Below, piece after piece: positions 45,877 to 54,849 of a stretch of DNA of 64,000 nucleotides (position 1 is its first letter; each line of letters begins with the position of its first letter). The stretch is from Ideonella paludis (GTDB lineage Bacteria; Pseudomonadota; Gammaproteobacteria; Burkholderiales; Burkholderiaceae_C). The notes under the pieces are model-generated. The model did not search any database and was not told where the DNA came from. It worked only from the letters and a program-made list of their open reading frames with translations. The DNA lies in NCBI RefSeq assembly GCF_018069865.1, contig NZ_JAGQDG010000001.1:434001-498000 (forward strand), in the 5' to 3' direction. Both the position numbers and the translations under genes were made by a program.

Positions 45877-47052
45877 ATGCATTCTGCGACGGTGCGTCCA
45901 CCCCTGCTGCTGGGCCTTTGTCTGGCCTGCGGCCTAACCCTGGCGGCGCCAGCCAAAACCCCGCCCCCTGAGCTGCCGGCCGAGACCTTGGGCGTCGGCA
46001 CCCTGGCTGGCACCTCTGCGGCCCGCGTCTATGTGGCCGACGTGGCCATCAGCCATATCTCCGACGGCCGCATCCGCGTCTTTGACGCCGAGAAGGGCCG
46101 CTTTCTGGGCCTGATCTCCACCGGCTACGCGGGCAACTTTGCCGTCAGCCCTGCGGCCAATGAGCTGTATGTGGCCACCAGCTATCTGGCGCGCGGCTCA
46201 CGGGGTGAGCGCAGCGATGTGCTGGAGGTGCACGACACCCAGACCTTGGGCTTCAAGTACGAAGTCCTGCTGCCCACCAAGCGGGCCCAAGCCCTGAACT
46301 ACCGAGGCCTGGTCAGCGTCACGGGTAACGGCCAATTTGTGCTGGTGATGAACGCCACACCGGCCACCTCGGTGACAGTGGTCAATCTACAAACCCGCCA
46401 AGTCGCCAGCGAGGTGCAAACCCCTGGTTGCTGGGGCAGCATGCCGGCCGCACAAGGCGCGCGCTTCTCCATGCTGTGCGGGGATGGCAAGGTCGCCACG
46501 ATCACGCTCAATGAGCAAGGACAAGTGGCCGATCGTCAACTCAGCGACAAGCTGTTTGACGCCGACCAAGACGCCTGGTTCCACCATGCCGAGCGGGTGG
46601 GTGACCGCTACTGGTTCGTGTCCTTCCAGGGCCAAGTCACAGAGCTGAACCTGGGCGGCCCCGTGGCTCAGCGGACGGGCCAGATCTCCTTGGTCAGTGC
46701 CAAGGACAAAAAGAACGGCTGGCGTCCTGGCGGCTACCAAAACTTTGCCGTCGACCCCAGCGGCAGCCGCTTGGTGGCGGCCATGCACAGCAAGGGCGCC
46801 GAGGGCTCGCACAAGCGGCCGGCAGAGCAGCTGTGGGTGGTCGACCTGGCCAGCGGCAAGCGTTTGGCCACGCACCCTGGCAAAGGCACGGCCTCGCTGA
46901 CCTTTTCACGCAATGGCGAGCGCCTGCAGGCGCTGGACGGCATGACCGGCGCGCTGAACGTCTGGCGCGTGGGCGCGGGCGGCAGCCTCAAGCCCTTGAC
47001 CAGCGTGGCCAAGGCCGGTGAAGCCGCCCTGCACCTTGAGAGTAACGACTGA
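45877..47052 (+). CDS. aauB: TTQ amine dehydrogenase large (beta-propeller) subunit
   Basis: 391 residues: signal peptide (LLLGLCLACGLTLAAPA), then a seven-bladed propeller like MauB/AauB. Visible: RVYVADVAISHISDGRIRVFD, the repeated blade pattern, a Cys pair region (TPGCWGS, SMLCGDG) and WFVSFQGQVTELNL. It clasps the TTQ-bearing small subunit in the periplasm as an alpha2beta2 enzyme oxidising primary amines. GAGGAGAG lies 5-6 bases before ATG 45877. It is coupled to the next gene (TGATG). aau (aromatic amine) is favoured over mau because two cytochromes follow and no amicyanin or mauG is present, but the substrate is unproved. Confidence 0.85.
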   Translation: MHSATVRPPLLLGLCLACGLTLAAPAKTPPPELPAETLGVGTLAGTSAARVYVADVAISHISDGRIRVFDAEKGRFLGLISTGYAGNFAVSPAANELYVATSYLARGSRGERSDVLEVHDTQTLGFKYEVLLPTKRAQALNYRGLVSVTGNGQFVLVMNATPATSVTVVNLQTRQVASEVQTPGCWGSMPAAQGARFSMLCGDGKVATITLNEQGQVADRQLSDKLFDADQDAWFHHAERVGDRYWFVSFQGQVTELNLGGPVAQRTGQISLVSAKDKKNGWRPGGYQNFAVDPSGSRLVAAMHSKGAEGSHKRPAEQLWVVDLASGKRLATHPGKGTASLTFSRNGERLQALDGMTGALNVWRVGAGGSLKPLTSVAKAGEAALHLESND

Positions 47053-47594
47053 TGGCCACCCCCACTCTGGACGCGGTCGACCCCCTGCTGGTGTGGATCC
47101 CCGCCGCGTGGCTGGCTGCCTTGTTCGCCCATGCGGGGCTCAGCAAGCTGCTGGACAGTCCCATGTTCCTACAGCACCTGGGCGCCTATCGAGTGCCAGA
47201 TCGCGCCCTGGGCCTGCTGCAGCATGGCCTGCCCTTGGCCGAATTGGCGGTGGCGGCCTTATTGCTCTCGCCGTGGCGCTCACTTGGATCATTAGGCGCC
47301 GCAGGGCTGCTGGCCACCTATGCCGCGGCGATGGCCACGCATTTGCGCGCGGGGCGTCGGCTCGATTGCGGCTGCGGCGGCGAGCCCTTGCCCCTGAGCT
47401 GGGCCCTGGTGGGCCGCAACCTCGGCTTGATGGCGCTGGCGGTGGCTGCCAGCCTCACGCCGGCTGATCGCACCATGACCTTGGCCGACCACGCAGTCAC
47501 CGCGGCAGCCGTGCTGCTGGGCAGCCTGCTGTGGGCCGCTTTTCACCAAGTGCTGCGCCAGCAGCGCCCGACCCGCTTTGTGGAGAAACACTGA
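47052..47594 (+). CDS. aauE: MauE/AauE-type membrane protein for amine dehydrogenase maturation
   Basis: 180 residues, four membrane helices (WIPAAWLAALFAHAGLSKLL; LAELAVAALLL; AAGLLATYAAAMATHL; AAAVLLGSLLWAAF). A short loop DCGCGG carries the cysteines conserved in MauE. MauE and MauD are required for stable small subunit in mau systems, probably through disulfide formation or transport. One-base overlaps at both ends show tight coupling. Confidence 0.88.
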   Translation: MATPTLDAVDPLLVWIPAAWLAALFAHAGLSKLLDSPMFLQHLGAYRVPDRALGLLQHGLPLAELAVAALLLSPWRSLGSLGAAGLLATYAAAMATHLRAGRRLDCGCGGEPLPLSWALVGRNLGLMALAVAASLTPADRTMTLADHAVTAAAVLLGSLLWAAFHQVLRQQRPTRFVEKH

Positions 47595-48190
47595 TGGACG
47601 CTTTGACAATCTCCGTGATCCTGCTGTGGGCCGCCGTGCTGGCCCTGGGGCTGATGCTGTGGGCGCTGTCGCGCCAGGTCGGCGTGCTGTTTGAACGCGT
47701 GGCGCCCATGGGCGCCTTGGTCACCGATGCCGGGCCGGCCGTGGGTGCGCCCTCACCCGTGCTGGCCTTGACGGGCTTGCAGTCGGAGCATGTGCCCATC
47801 GGCGGCCCACAGGCCCAGCCCACGCTGCTGTTCTTCTTGGCGCCGACCTGCCCGGTGTGCAAAAAGCTGATCCCCATCCTCAAAGCCTTGGCCCGTGATG
47901 AAGACAAAGGCCTGCGGGTGGTGTTGGCCAGCGACGGCGATGCCGACCACCTGCAGTTCATCCGCGAGCAGGGGCTGACGCATCTGCCCTATGTGCTGTC
48001 CACCGAGCTGGGCATGAGCTACCGGGTCTCGCGCCTTCCTTATGCGGTGCTGATGGACCGCCAAGGCACCGTCACGGCCAAGGGCTTGGTGAACTCCCGC
48101 GAGCAGCTTGACAGCCTGCTCAATGCCCAGGACATGGGCACCCCCACCATCCAGCAGTACCTGGGCGACCCTGCCCAGCACGCCCACTGA
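47594..48190 (+). CDS. aauD: MauD/AauD-type thioredoxin-fold maturation protein
   Basis: 198 residues: one N-terminal membrane anchor (ISVILLWAAVLALGLMLWAL) and a periplasmic thioredoxin domain with CPVC in FFLAPTCPVCKKLIP and a cis-Pro loop near SRLPYAVLM. It probably forms or shuffles the many disulfides of the small subunit. ATG 47594 shares one base with the aauE stop; a longer frame from 47531 reads inside aauE and is rejected. Confidence 0.88.
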   Translation: MDALTISVILLWAAVLALGLMLWALSRQVGVLFERVAPMGALVTDAGPAVGAPSPVLALTGLQSEHVPIGGPQAQPTLLFFLAPTCPVCKKLIPILKALARDEDKGLRVVLASDGDADHLQFIREQGLTHLPYVLSTELGMSYRVSRLPYAVLMDRQGTVTAKGLVNSREQLDSLLNAQDMGTPTIQQYLGDPAQHAH

Positions 48191-48200
48191 GGAGCCGCTC

Positions 48201-48755
48201 ATGAACTGGTTACTCTCTTTGATCGACCGCGTCACCGAGCGCCGGGTGCGCCAAACAGCGCATGTGCATGGCCGTCGCAGCTTTGTCACCCGTCTGGGCA
48301 CAGCCCTGGTGGGTGGGGCCGTTCTGCCCATGCTGCCCTTTGACCGCAGCGGCCAGTTTGGCAGTGCCATGGCGGCGGGCTCCAGCGGCGGCGCCAAGGC
48401 CAAAGCCCCGGACAAAAGCCAAGACCCGACCCAGTGCGAGTACTGGCGCTACTGTGCCTTTGATGGCTTTCTGTGCACCTGCTGCGGTGGCTCGCTGACC
48501 CAATGCCCGCCGGGCACTGAGGCCTCCAAAGTCAGCTGGGTGGGCACCTGCCTGAACCCTCAGGACGGCCGCCACTACCTGGTCTCTTACAACGACTGCT
48601 GCGGCAAGGGCTCGTGCGGCGAGTGCCTGTGCAATAACAACGAACGTGAGCGACCGGGCTACCGCCTGGGCGTGCACAACGACATCAACTGGTGCATGGC
48701 CAACACCAGCTCCATGTTTCATTGCACCACCTCCATCATCGTGGGGGCCGCATGA
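48201..48755 (+). CDS. aauA: TTQ amine dehydrogenase small (catalytic) subunit
   Basis: 184 residues. HGRRSFVTRLGTALVGGA is a twin-arginine-type signal, as usual for this subunit. The mature part has 14 cysteines and the two tryptophans that cross-link to tryptophan tryptophylquinone: W113 (VSWVGTC) and W164 (INWCMAN), 51 residues apart as in MauA W57/W108 and AADH W109/W160. D132 (YNDCC), 19 after the first Trp, matches the active-site Asp (D76 / D128). GGAG (48191-48194) is 6 bases before ATG 48201. All residues needed for cofactor formation are intact. Confidence 0.93.
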   Translation: MNWLLSLIDRVTERRVRQTAHVHGRRSFVTRLGTALVGGAVLPMLPFDRSGQFGSAMAAGSSGGAKAKAPDKSQDPTQCEYWRYCAFDGFLCTCCGGSLTQCPPGTEASKVSWVGTCLNPQDGRHYLVSYNDCCGKGSCGECLCNNNERERPGYRLGVHNDINWCMANTSSMFHCTTSIIVGAA

Positions 48756-49180
48756 AGCTGGTGGTTGCGCTGCTGCTGTTGACCAGCGGTCTGGCCCAGG
48801 CCGCCCCCGAAGGCAGCGCGCTCTATGCGCAGCACTGCGCCACCTGCCATCAGGCGGACGGCAGCGGCACGGTGGGTCTGGCGCCGTCGCTCAAAGGCGA
48901 GCATTGGGCGCGGCTGGGGGCCGATCGAAGCTATATGGCGGGGGTGCTTCAGCACGGTCTCTCCGGCCCCATCATGGTCAACGGCCAGCGCTTCATCGGC
49001 AGCATGCCGGCCTTTGCGGGCCAGTTGGACGACGCGCAACTGGCTGCTGTGGCCACCCATGTGATGAGCTTGCAAGGCCGCCCTGGCGAGGCCTACACGG
49101 CCGCAGAGCTCAAGGCCGCGCGTGACGCCGGTGGCAGCCCGCCGCAGTCGCGCGAGCGCCGCACTCAATTGCTGAAGTAA
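48752..49180 (+). CDS. Exported monohaem cytochrome c
   Basis: 142 residues: signal peptide MKLVVALLLLTSGLAQA, haem site C29-A-T-C32-H33 and a likely Met ligand in FIGSMPAF, then LDDAQLAAVATHVM as in class I cytochromes. A charged 35-residue tail follows. ATG 48752 overlaps the aauA stop (ATGA). Probable electron acceptor or relay for the amine dehydrogenase; the described Alcaligenes faecalis aau locus also has a small periplasmic monohaem cytochrome after aauA. Confidence 0.9.
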   Translation: MKLVVALLLLTSGLAQAAPEGSALYAQHCATCHQADGSGTVGLAPSLKGEHWARLGADRSYMAGVLQHGLSGPIMVNGQRFIGSMPAFAGQLDDAQLAAVATHVMSLQGRPGEAYTAAELKAARDAGGSPPQSRERRTQLLK

Positions 49181-49191
49181 GGGTGACACCC

Positions 49192-49710
49192 ATGCGCCGC
49201 GCTTTGACTCTGTTGGCCTGCGCCCTGATGAGCGGATGGGCAGGGGCCGGTGGTGGCGGCGTGCATGGCGACACCCCAACGGTGACGGGCCGCCAGATCG
49301 TGCTGCGCCCCGATGCACCCGCCGTCGCACCGCTGCAAGGCGGCGCCCGAAGCATCTATGTGCTGCACTGTGCCGGCTGCCACGGCATGGATGCCAGTGG
49401 CTCCGCGCTGGGCCGAGTGCCCGACATGCGGCGCGTGGGGGACTTCTTGCAACTGCCCGGCGGGCGCGAGTTCATCGTCAAGGTGCCGGGCGTGATGGGC
49501 TCCGGCCTGGACGATGCCCAGGTCGCTGCCGTCACCAACTGGGTGCTGGCGACCTTGGCCGCACCCTCCCAGCCGCCCGGCCACCGCGCCTACACGGCGG
49601 ACGAGATCCAACAAGCCCGCGCCAGCCCACTGCTGGACGTGGCGGCCGAGCGCCAGCGCTTGGTGAGCGAGGCTCGCCGACGCGGTGTGGCCTTGGCCAC
49701 GGCGCCTTGA
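49192..49710 (+). CDS. Second exported monohaem cytochrome c-like protein
   Basis: 172 residues: signal peptide, a 30-residue linker, haem site C60-A-G-C63-H64 (LHCAGCHGMD), and a candidate Met ligand in PGVMGSGLDD. It shares the C-terminal pattern (LDDAQVAAVTNWVL, then YTADEIQQAR) with the preceding cytochrome (YTAAELKAAR), suggesting an old duplication. ATG 49192 chosen with AAGGGTG upstream; GTG 49183 is an alternative. Confidence 0.88.
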   Translation: MRRALTLLACALMSGWAGAGGGGVHGDTPTVTGRQIVLRPDAPAVAPLQGGARSIYVLHCAGCHGMDASGSALGRVPDMRRVGDFLQLPGGREFIVKVPGVMGSGLDDAQVAAVTNWVLATLAAPSQPPGHRAYTADEIQQARASPLLDVAAERQRLVSEARRRGVALATAP

Positions 49711-49785
49711 GCCCGGGCAAATCTGCATGGTGGAGACGCACGGCGCATTCCACACTGAACGATGCCCCGATGATGGATACAGAGC

Positions 49786-50763
49786 ATGGCCAAGATCGTT
49801 GAACACCAGTCCCGCGATGTGGACGACCAAGCCCAGGCCCTGGATGGCTGGCAGCAGCGCTATGAGCAACTCAGTGCTGGGCGCTTTGAGGGCCGCGCGT
49901 GGCAACTGGTGATGGATGAGGGCACGCTGCTGCGTGAGCACACCAACCGCCACCTGCGAGAGCAAATCACCCCTCCGCCAGACCACTTGGTGCTGGCCAT
50001 TCCACTGGCCGTGATGCCGGGCTCGAGCTTTGGCGGGCGGCCGCTGGAGCGTGAGTCGCTGATGGTCTTTGGGCCGGATGAAGAGTACGACCTGGTCTCG
50101 GCGGGTGAGCTGGACCTGATCGGCCTGTCCGTGCACCGGGACACGCTGGCGGGGCTGGCCCCCTCCAAAGTGGAATGGCTGGAGCGGGCCCAGCGCGAAC
50201 GCAATCTGGGCCTCTCCCCGGAAACGGCCAGTGCCATTCGGCAGATGCTGCTGGCGGTCACGAGCCAGACCGAGGAAGAGGGCGCCTTGAGCCGCCTGGA
50301 GCACCGGGGGCAAACTGAAGAGTTGCTGACCGCCACCCTGACCCAGACCGTGATCCTGGCCATGCACAGCGAGGAGTTTCACCAGGCGCAGACCATTCCT
50401 CGCCGCGCCGACACGCGCCTCAAAGTGGTCAAGCGCGCCATTGACTTCATGCGCCAGCACTTGCAAGAAGAGATCGGCGTGCCCGAAATCTGTGCCGCCG
50501 CCTTTGCCAGCCGACGCAGCCTGCAGTACTGCTTTGAAGAGTTCTTGCAAACCACGCCCCAAGCCTATCTGCGGGCTTTGCGCCTGAATGAGGCGCGCCG
50601 GGCGCTCAAGCTGCACCAAGACAAGCCCATCACCGCCATTGCCTCCGACTTGGGCTTCTCCAGCGCCAGCCATTTCACCCGGCATTACAAGCTGATGTTT
50701 GAAGAGCTGCCCTCCGACACCGTGAAGGCCGTCCACCCGCACGCTGGCCCCATCTTGTTTTGA
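49786..50763 (+). CDS. AraC-family regulator, probable activator of the amine operon
   Basis: 325 residues. The C-terminal third (about 215-320) has two helix-turn-helices ([24 protein letters not shown] and [24 protein letters not shown]). The N-terminal ligand region resembles the EutR/FeaR group that senses amines such as ethanolamine or phenethylamine. Its position right after the TTQ dehydrogenase and cytochromes supports control of that operon; binding sites were not identified. Confidence 0.88.
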   Translation: MAKIVEHQSRDVDDQAQALDGWQQRYEQLSAGRFEGRAWQLVMDEGTLLREHTNRHLREQITPPPDHLVLAIPLAVMPGSSFGGRPLERESLMVFGPDEEYDLVSAGELDLIGLSVHRDTLAGLAPSKVEWLERAQRERNLGLSPETASAIRQMLLAVTSQTEEEGALSRLEHRGQTEELLTATLTQTVILAMHSEEFHQAQTIPRRADTRLKVVKRAIDFMRQHLQEEIGVPEICAAAFASRRSLQYCFEEFLQTTPQAYLRALRLNEARRALKLHQDKPITAIASDLGFSSASHFTRHYKLMFEELPSDTVKAVHPHAGPILF

Positions 50764-50818
50764 AGCACCCACGCCTTTGTGCGCCGGGCCACCCACTTTT
50801 GTTGACCCCAGCCTCGTC

Positions 50819-52516
50819 ATGAACGACCTTGACCCCCGTCTTCCCTCTGCTGGCCAATCCTGGGTTCGGGGTGTGGCTCTGCAGCCGCTGAGCACCGCCA
50901 CCATTTTTGACGTGTTGGCCCGCAGTGCCCAGCGCTATCCCCACCGAGATGCCGCCATCTTCAGCCAAGTCGGTTGGCGCTGCACCTGGGTCGAGCTGCT
51001 GCAGGAGGTCGAGGCCTGCGCTGCAGGCCTGCAAGCGCTGGGCGTGCGGCAGGGCGACCGGGTCGGGATCTGGGCGCCCAACCGACCAGAGTGGCTGCTG
51101 ACCCAGTTCGCCACCGCGCGCTTGGGCGCGATCTTGGTCAACATCAACCCGGCTTACCGCCTGGCCGAGCTGGAGTACGCGCTGAACAAGGCCGGGGTCA
51201 GCGTGCTGGTCAGCGCCGCGGCCTTCAAGAGCAGCAATTACTTAGGCATGCTGCAAAACCTGGGCGTGGGGCACCCGGAAGCACCGCAGCGCCTGCCCCA
51301 GTTGCGGCAGGTCATCCGCATGGGCCATGAAGCCACGGCCGGCATGCTCAATTGGGAGCAAGTGATGGCCCAGGGCCAGCGCGCCCTGGCGGCCGGCCAA
51401 GCCTTGCCACCGCTGGAGGCTTTGAACTGCCACCAGGCCATCAACATCCAGTTCACCAGCGGCACCACAGGCGCCCCCAAAGGCGCCACGCTGACCCACC
51501 ACAACATCGTCAACAACGCCATGGCCGTGGCCGACTGCATGCGCTTCAGCGAGCTGGACCGCCTGTGCATTCCCGTGCCGCTGTACCACTGCTTTGGCAT
51601 GGTGCTGGCGGTGCTGGCCTGCACCGTGCGCGGCGCCGCCATGGTCTTCCCTGGCGAGGGCTTTGAGCCGCGCGACACCCTGGCGGCCGTGCAAGCCGAG
51701 CGCTGCACCGCCTTGCATGGCGTGCCCACCATGTTCATCGCCGAGTTGGACCACCCCGACTTCAGCCAGTTTGATCTGCGCAGCCTGCGCACCGGCATCA
51801 TGGCGGGCGCGCCCTGCCCCATCGAGGTGATGCGCCGCGTGCAGGCTGAGATGCACATGACCGAGGTGACGATTGCCTATGGCATGACCGAGACCAGCCC
51901 GGTGTCCTTCCAGAGCGCCACCGACGACCCGCTGGACAAGCGCGTGACCACCGTGGGCCGGGTGCTGCCCCACCTGGAAGTGAAGATTGTTGACGACCAG
52001 GGCCGCATCGTGCCCGTGGGCCAAAAGGGCGAGCTGTGCACCAAGGGCTACTCCGTGATGCAGGGCTATTGGGACGACCCGGAACGCACGGCCGATACGG
52101 TGCGCGATGGCTGGATGCACACCGGTGACCTCGCCACGCTGGACGAGCAAGGCTATTGCAATATCGTTGGTCGGGTCAAGGACATGGTGATCCGGGGCGG
52201 TGAGAACATCTATCCACGCGAGGTCGAAGAGTTCTTGTTCCGCCACCCCAAAGTGGCTGCGGTGCAGGTCTTTGGCGTGCCCGACGAGCGCTACGGCGAA
52301 GAGCTGTGCACCTGGATCATCACCAAACCTGGCGTGGCCTGCACCGAGGACGAGATCCGCGCCTTTTGCCGCGAGAACATCGCCCATTACAAAGTACCGC
52401 GCTACATCCGCTTTGTCGATGAGCTGCCCATTACCGTGACGGGCAAGCCGCAGAAGTTTGTGATGCGCGAGTTGATGATGCGCGAGCTGGGCTTGAGCCT
52501 GATGGTGACGGCCTGA
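50819..52516 (+). CDS. AMP-dependent acyl-CoA synthetase
   Basis: 565 residues of the ANL superfamily: [19 protein letters not shown]-loop, [48 protein letters not shown] hinge, and the catalytic Lys in [13 protein letters not shown]. It forms an acyl-AMP and then an acyl-CoA. Substrate unknown; the place at the end of the amine locus suggests it activates the acid made from the amine-derived aldehyde. ATG 50819 gives [12 protein letters not shown]. Confidence 0.88.
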   Translation: MNDLDPRLPSAGQSWVRGVALQPLSTATIFDVLARSAQRYPHRDAAIFSQVGWRCTWVELLQEVEACAAGLQALGVRQGDRVGIWAPNRPEWLLTQFATARLGAILVNINPAYRLAELEYALNKAGVSVLVSAAAFKSSNYLGMLQNLGVGHPEAPQRLPQLRQVIRMGHEATAGMLNWEQVMAQGQRALAAGQALPPLEALNCHQAINIQFTSGTTGAPKGATLTHHNIVNNAMAVADCMRFSELDRLCIPVPLYHCFGMVLAVLACTVRGAAMVFPGEGFEPRDTLAAVQAERCTALHGVPTMFIAELDHPDFSQFDLRSLRTGIMAGAPCPIEVMRRVQAEMHMTEVTIAYGMTETSPVSFQSATDDPLDKRVTTVGRVLPHLEVKIVDDQGRIVPVGQKGELCTKGYSVMQGYWDDPERTADTVRDGWMHTGDLATLDEQGYCNIVGRVKDMVIRGGENIYPREVEEFLFRHPKVAAVQVFGVPDERYGEELCTWIITKPGVACTEDEIRAFCRENIAHYKVPRYIRFVDELPITVTGKPQKFVMRELMMRELGLSLMVTA

Positions 52517-52519
52517 GCC

Positions 52520-52990
52520 TCAGCCCCGCGCAAAGCGCCGCACCGCCCAAGCCCGGGCGGCGAAGCTGCCGCTGAGCAGGCCGAAGACGGCGCTGGCCAG
52601 CAGCACAAACCACGTGGCGTGCGCAAAGCTGGCGCCCAGGCCATGGGCCATGCCCAGCGCAAACTTGGCCAAGAAGATGCTCAGCAGCAGCGCCATGGGC
52701 AACCAGCTACCGGGCACTTGCACCGCGCGGCCTTGGCGCACCAAGCCCTGAGGCGCGACCCAGCGCATCAGCCCCACCAGCGCGGCACTCAGCCCCACGG
52801 CCCAGGCCAGGAGAGGGGCCCACTGCATACCAAAGGCGCTGGTCACGCCCCAGGCGGAATAGACCAACAGGCCTGCGGCCACGCTGACCAGGACGGTGGG
52901 CTTGACCACGCGCGTGCGCGTCTGGCGCAGGCCGATGGCGATCAGGCCCAACAAGATGGCAAAGACCCAAACGGGGATGTGTGACCACAT
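52520..52990 (-). CDS. Integral membrane protein, DUF6622-like
   Basis: 156 residues with four to five membrane helices, opening MWSHIPVWVFAILLGLIAIGLRQTRTR. The pattern resembles small proteins listed as DUF6622, of unknown function. It converges on the acyl-CoA synthetase with a 3-base gap. ATG 52990 is preceded by a short purine stretch; upstream in-frame starts add a charged, unlikely N-terminus. Confidence 0.65.
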   Translation of the reverse strand: MWSHIPVWVFAILLGLIAIGLRQTRTRVVKPTVLVSVAAGLLVYSAWGVTSAFGMQWAPLLAWAVGLSAALVGLMRWVAPQGLVRQGRAVQVPGSWLPMALLLSIFLAKFALGMAHGLGASFAHATWFVLLASAVFGLLSGSFAARAWAVRRFARG

Positions 52991-53130
52991 GGCGCTGTCC
53001 TTCAACTCAAGCGACCTCCGTCGCGATGCAGCGCACTGTGCCGGCCTCGGCAGGCACAAGCCAGCGCCTTGCGACCAAGCGTCTGTGCCCGGCGCCAGCA
53101 GTCAGCCTGTGGCGCGAGTGTCGGGCTGGC

Positions 53131-53583
53131 TCACTTGCAGGGCGCGGGCTCGGCCACGGCTTTGCACTTCTCAAAGCCCTCGGCGCTGATCCGGTTGCCC
53201 GCGCCACGGTTGGCAGAAAAACAGGCCACGCTCTCGTTGTACTCGCGCCAAGCACGCTCACAGGCCGTGCCACCCGTGGGGCCTTGAGGCTGGCGCGCGT
53301 CGGGCGGGATCATCGCGTCTGGCCCGGTGCCGCCCAGCAGGGGGGGCTGATCAGCAATGGCCTTGAGCCGGGCCAGCCGCGCCTGGGCCTCCTGACGCTG
53401 AGCCTCCGTCACCGGCTGGACTTTGACCTCTACCGTCTTGGCCGTGGCCACGCTGGGCTTGGGCGGCTTGTCACTGAAATGCACTTTGCCTTGGGCATCC
53501 GTCCATTTATAGAGCTCTCCAGCCTGCACGCCGCACAGGGCCAGAGCCAAACCGCACAGCAGCATCGCCTTGGTCATGGACAT
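53131..53583 (-). CDS. DUF4124-domain exported protein
   Basis: 150 residues: signal peptide (AMLLCGLALALCGVQAG), then ELYKWTDAQGKVHFSDKPP, the DUF4124 signature, a short coiled-coil (EAQRQEAQARLARLKAI) and a Cys-containing C-terminus. Periplasmic, function unknown. The frame extends upstream to 53976 without a stop, but that part overlaps the anti-sigma-like gene; ATG 53583 begins the signal peptide. Confidence 0.8.
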   Translation of the reverse strand: MSMTKAMLLCGLALALCGVQAGELYKWTDAQGKVHFSDKPPKPSVATAKTVEVKVQPVTEAQRQEAQARLARLKAIADQPPLLGGTGPDAMIPPDARQPQGPTGGTACERAWREYNESVACFSANRGAGNRISAEGFEKCKAVAEPAPCK

Positions 53584-53687
53584 GTTCTTCACCCTTTCTT
53601 TGCGCCACCCCAGTAGGGCGCAGACAGCCCAAGATTGTGCGCTGAGCAGGCCCTCAGTGGGTGTGATTTGCTGACGCAATCCTGCGC

Positions 53688-54092
53688 TCAGCCGCCGCCC
53701 AAACAGCGGATCAAGGCTGAGGCAGGCTGCCCCGATTGGAACAGGATCCAGCCCAGCAGCGCGGTCTCTAACACCAGCACGCCCGCCAGCACCGGGCCCC
53801 AGCGCAGCCAGCCCGAAGGCTCGACGCTGTTCACCAAGGGCGTGGGTGGGCTGGGCACCCCGGCGGTGACAGGGATGTGGCCCGAGGGCAAGGCCGTCAA
53901 GGTGCTGGGCGGTGGCTTGCGCTCGCGGGCGAGGGCCTCTCCACCGGCCCTCAGTCGGGCCAGCTCTTCGCGGCACTCATCGCACTCGGCCAGATGGGCC
54001 TGGGCATGCTTGGCCAACTTGGGCGGGAGGTCGCCCTTGGCGATCTTGGGCAGTGCCGCAAAGCACTTGGCATGCACTTTGTCAAAGTCCAT
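53688..54092 (-). CDS. Zinc-finger anti-sigma-like membrane protein
   Basis: 134 residues. The N-terminal cytosolic part has H33-xxx-C37-xx-C40 (HLAECDEC), the HC2-type zinc-binding anti-sigma motif. A Pro-rich linker and one membrane helix (GPVLAGVLVLETALLGWILF, about 99-118) follow. Such proteins hold an ECF sigma factor at the membrane, but no sigma factor gene is adjacent. ATG 54092 overlaps the upstream hydrolase gene by 11 bases. Confidence 0.65.
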   Translation of the reverse strand: MDFDKVHAKCFAALPKIAKGDLPPKLAKHAQAHLAECDECREELARLRAGGEALARERKPPPSTLTALPSGHIPVTAGVPSPPTPLVNSVEPSGWLRWGPVLAGVLVLETALLGWILFQSGQPASALIRCLGGG

Positions 54093-54849
54093 GGGAGGCT
54101 CCCAGCAAAGAGGCATAGCGCGGGTGCGCGCCGATGGTGTTGTGGTCGGTGCCGGGCAATTCCTCCCAGCGGGCGAGCCCGGGCTTGAAGGCCTGCATCA
54201 GCCCCTGCGCCCGCGCTTTGGGCACCACCACGTCCTGCTCGGCCACCAGCAACAGGGTCGGCACCCGCACCTGCGGCGCATGAGCGGCGGAATCAAACTT
54301 GTCTTTGATGAGCCAGCGCGCCGGCAGCCATGGGTAGTGGCCTTGCGCCACCATCGCCATGCTGTCGTAGGGCGTCACCAAGACCAATCTCTCCAGCCTG
54401 GGCTCAGCAGCCAAGGCCGCCGCCACTTGCACGGCCACGCCCGAGCCCAGGCTGCGGCCCACCAGGGTAAGTGAGCGGTGGGAGCCCAAGACCTGCTGTG
54501 CCAGTGCCAGCGCATCGGCCACCAGGTCGGACTCCGTCGGCTGCCCTTGGCTAGGGCCAAATCCCCGGTAATGCAAGGCATAGATCGCGCGGTCGGGGAA
54601 GGCAAGGGCCAAGCTCGGCAAGGTCTGGGCGACATCTTCCGCATTCCCGCCGAAATACACCACCGCCTGGTGCTGTTCTGGCTGGCGCACCGCCGCATGC
54701 ACCGTGGCCGTGGCGCCCTGAACCCGCACGGTAGGGACCACCACGCCTTGAGGCTGCGGGTGGTAGAGCAAGGCGCGCTGAAACGCCCACACCGCTGCGG
54801 CCAGCAGCAGGTAGATCAAGAGCCCGAAGGCGAGCCACTTCATCAACAT
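54082..54849 (-). CDS. Alpha/beta hydrolase, membrane-anchored
   Basis: 255 residues. N-terminal helix (WLAFGLLIYLLLAAAVWAF) then an alpha/beta hydrolase domain: oxyanion strand VVYFGGNAED, nucleophile elbow VGRSLGSG (Ser), acidic residue in LLVAEQDVVVP and His in PGTDHNT. Related to BEM46-type serine hydrolases; substrate unknown. Start 54849 or 54843 (both ATG) overlaps the end of the upstream gene. Confidence 0.8.
   Translation of the reverse strand: MLMKWLAFGLLIYLLLAAAVWAFQRALLYHPQPQGVVVPTVRVQGATATVHAAVRQPEQHQAVVYFGGNAEDVAQTLPSLALAFPDRAIYALHYRGFGPSQGQPTESDLVADALALAQQVLGSHRSLTLVGRSLGSGVAVQVAAALAAEPRLERLVLVTPYDSMAMVAQGHYPWLPARWLIKDKFDSAAHAPQVRVPTLLLVAEQDVVVPKARAQGLMQAFKPGLARWEELPGTDHNTIGAHPRYASLLGASHGL

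Noticed and set aside
53584-53976. Upstream extension of the DUF4124 frame
   Set aside because: It overlaps the anti-sigma-like gene, has Arg/Pro-rich sequence, and a signal peptide begins at 53583.
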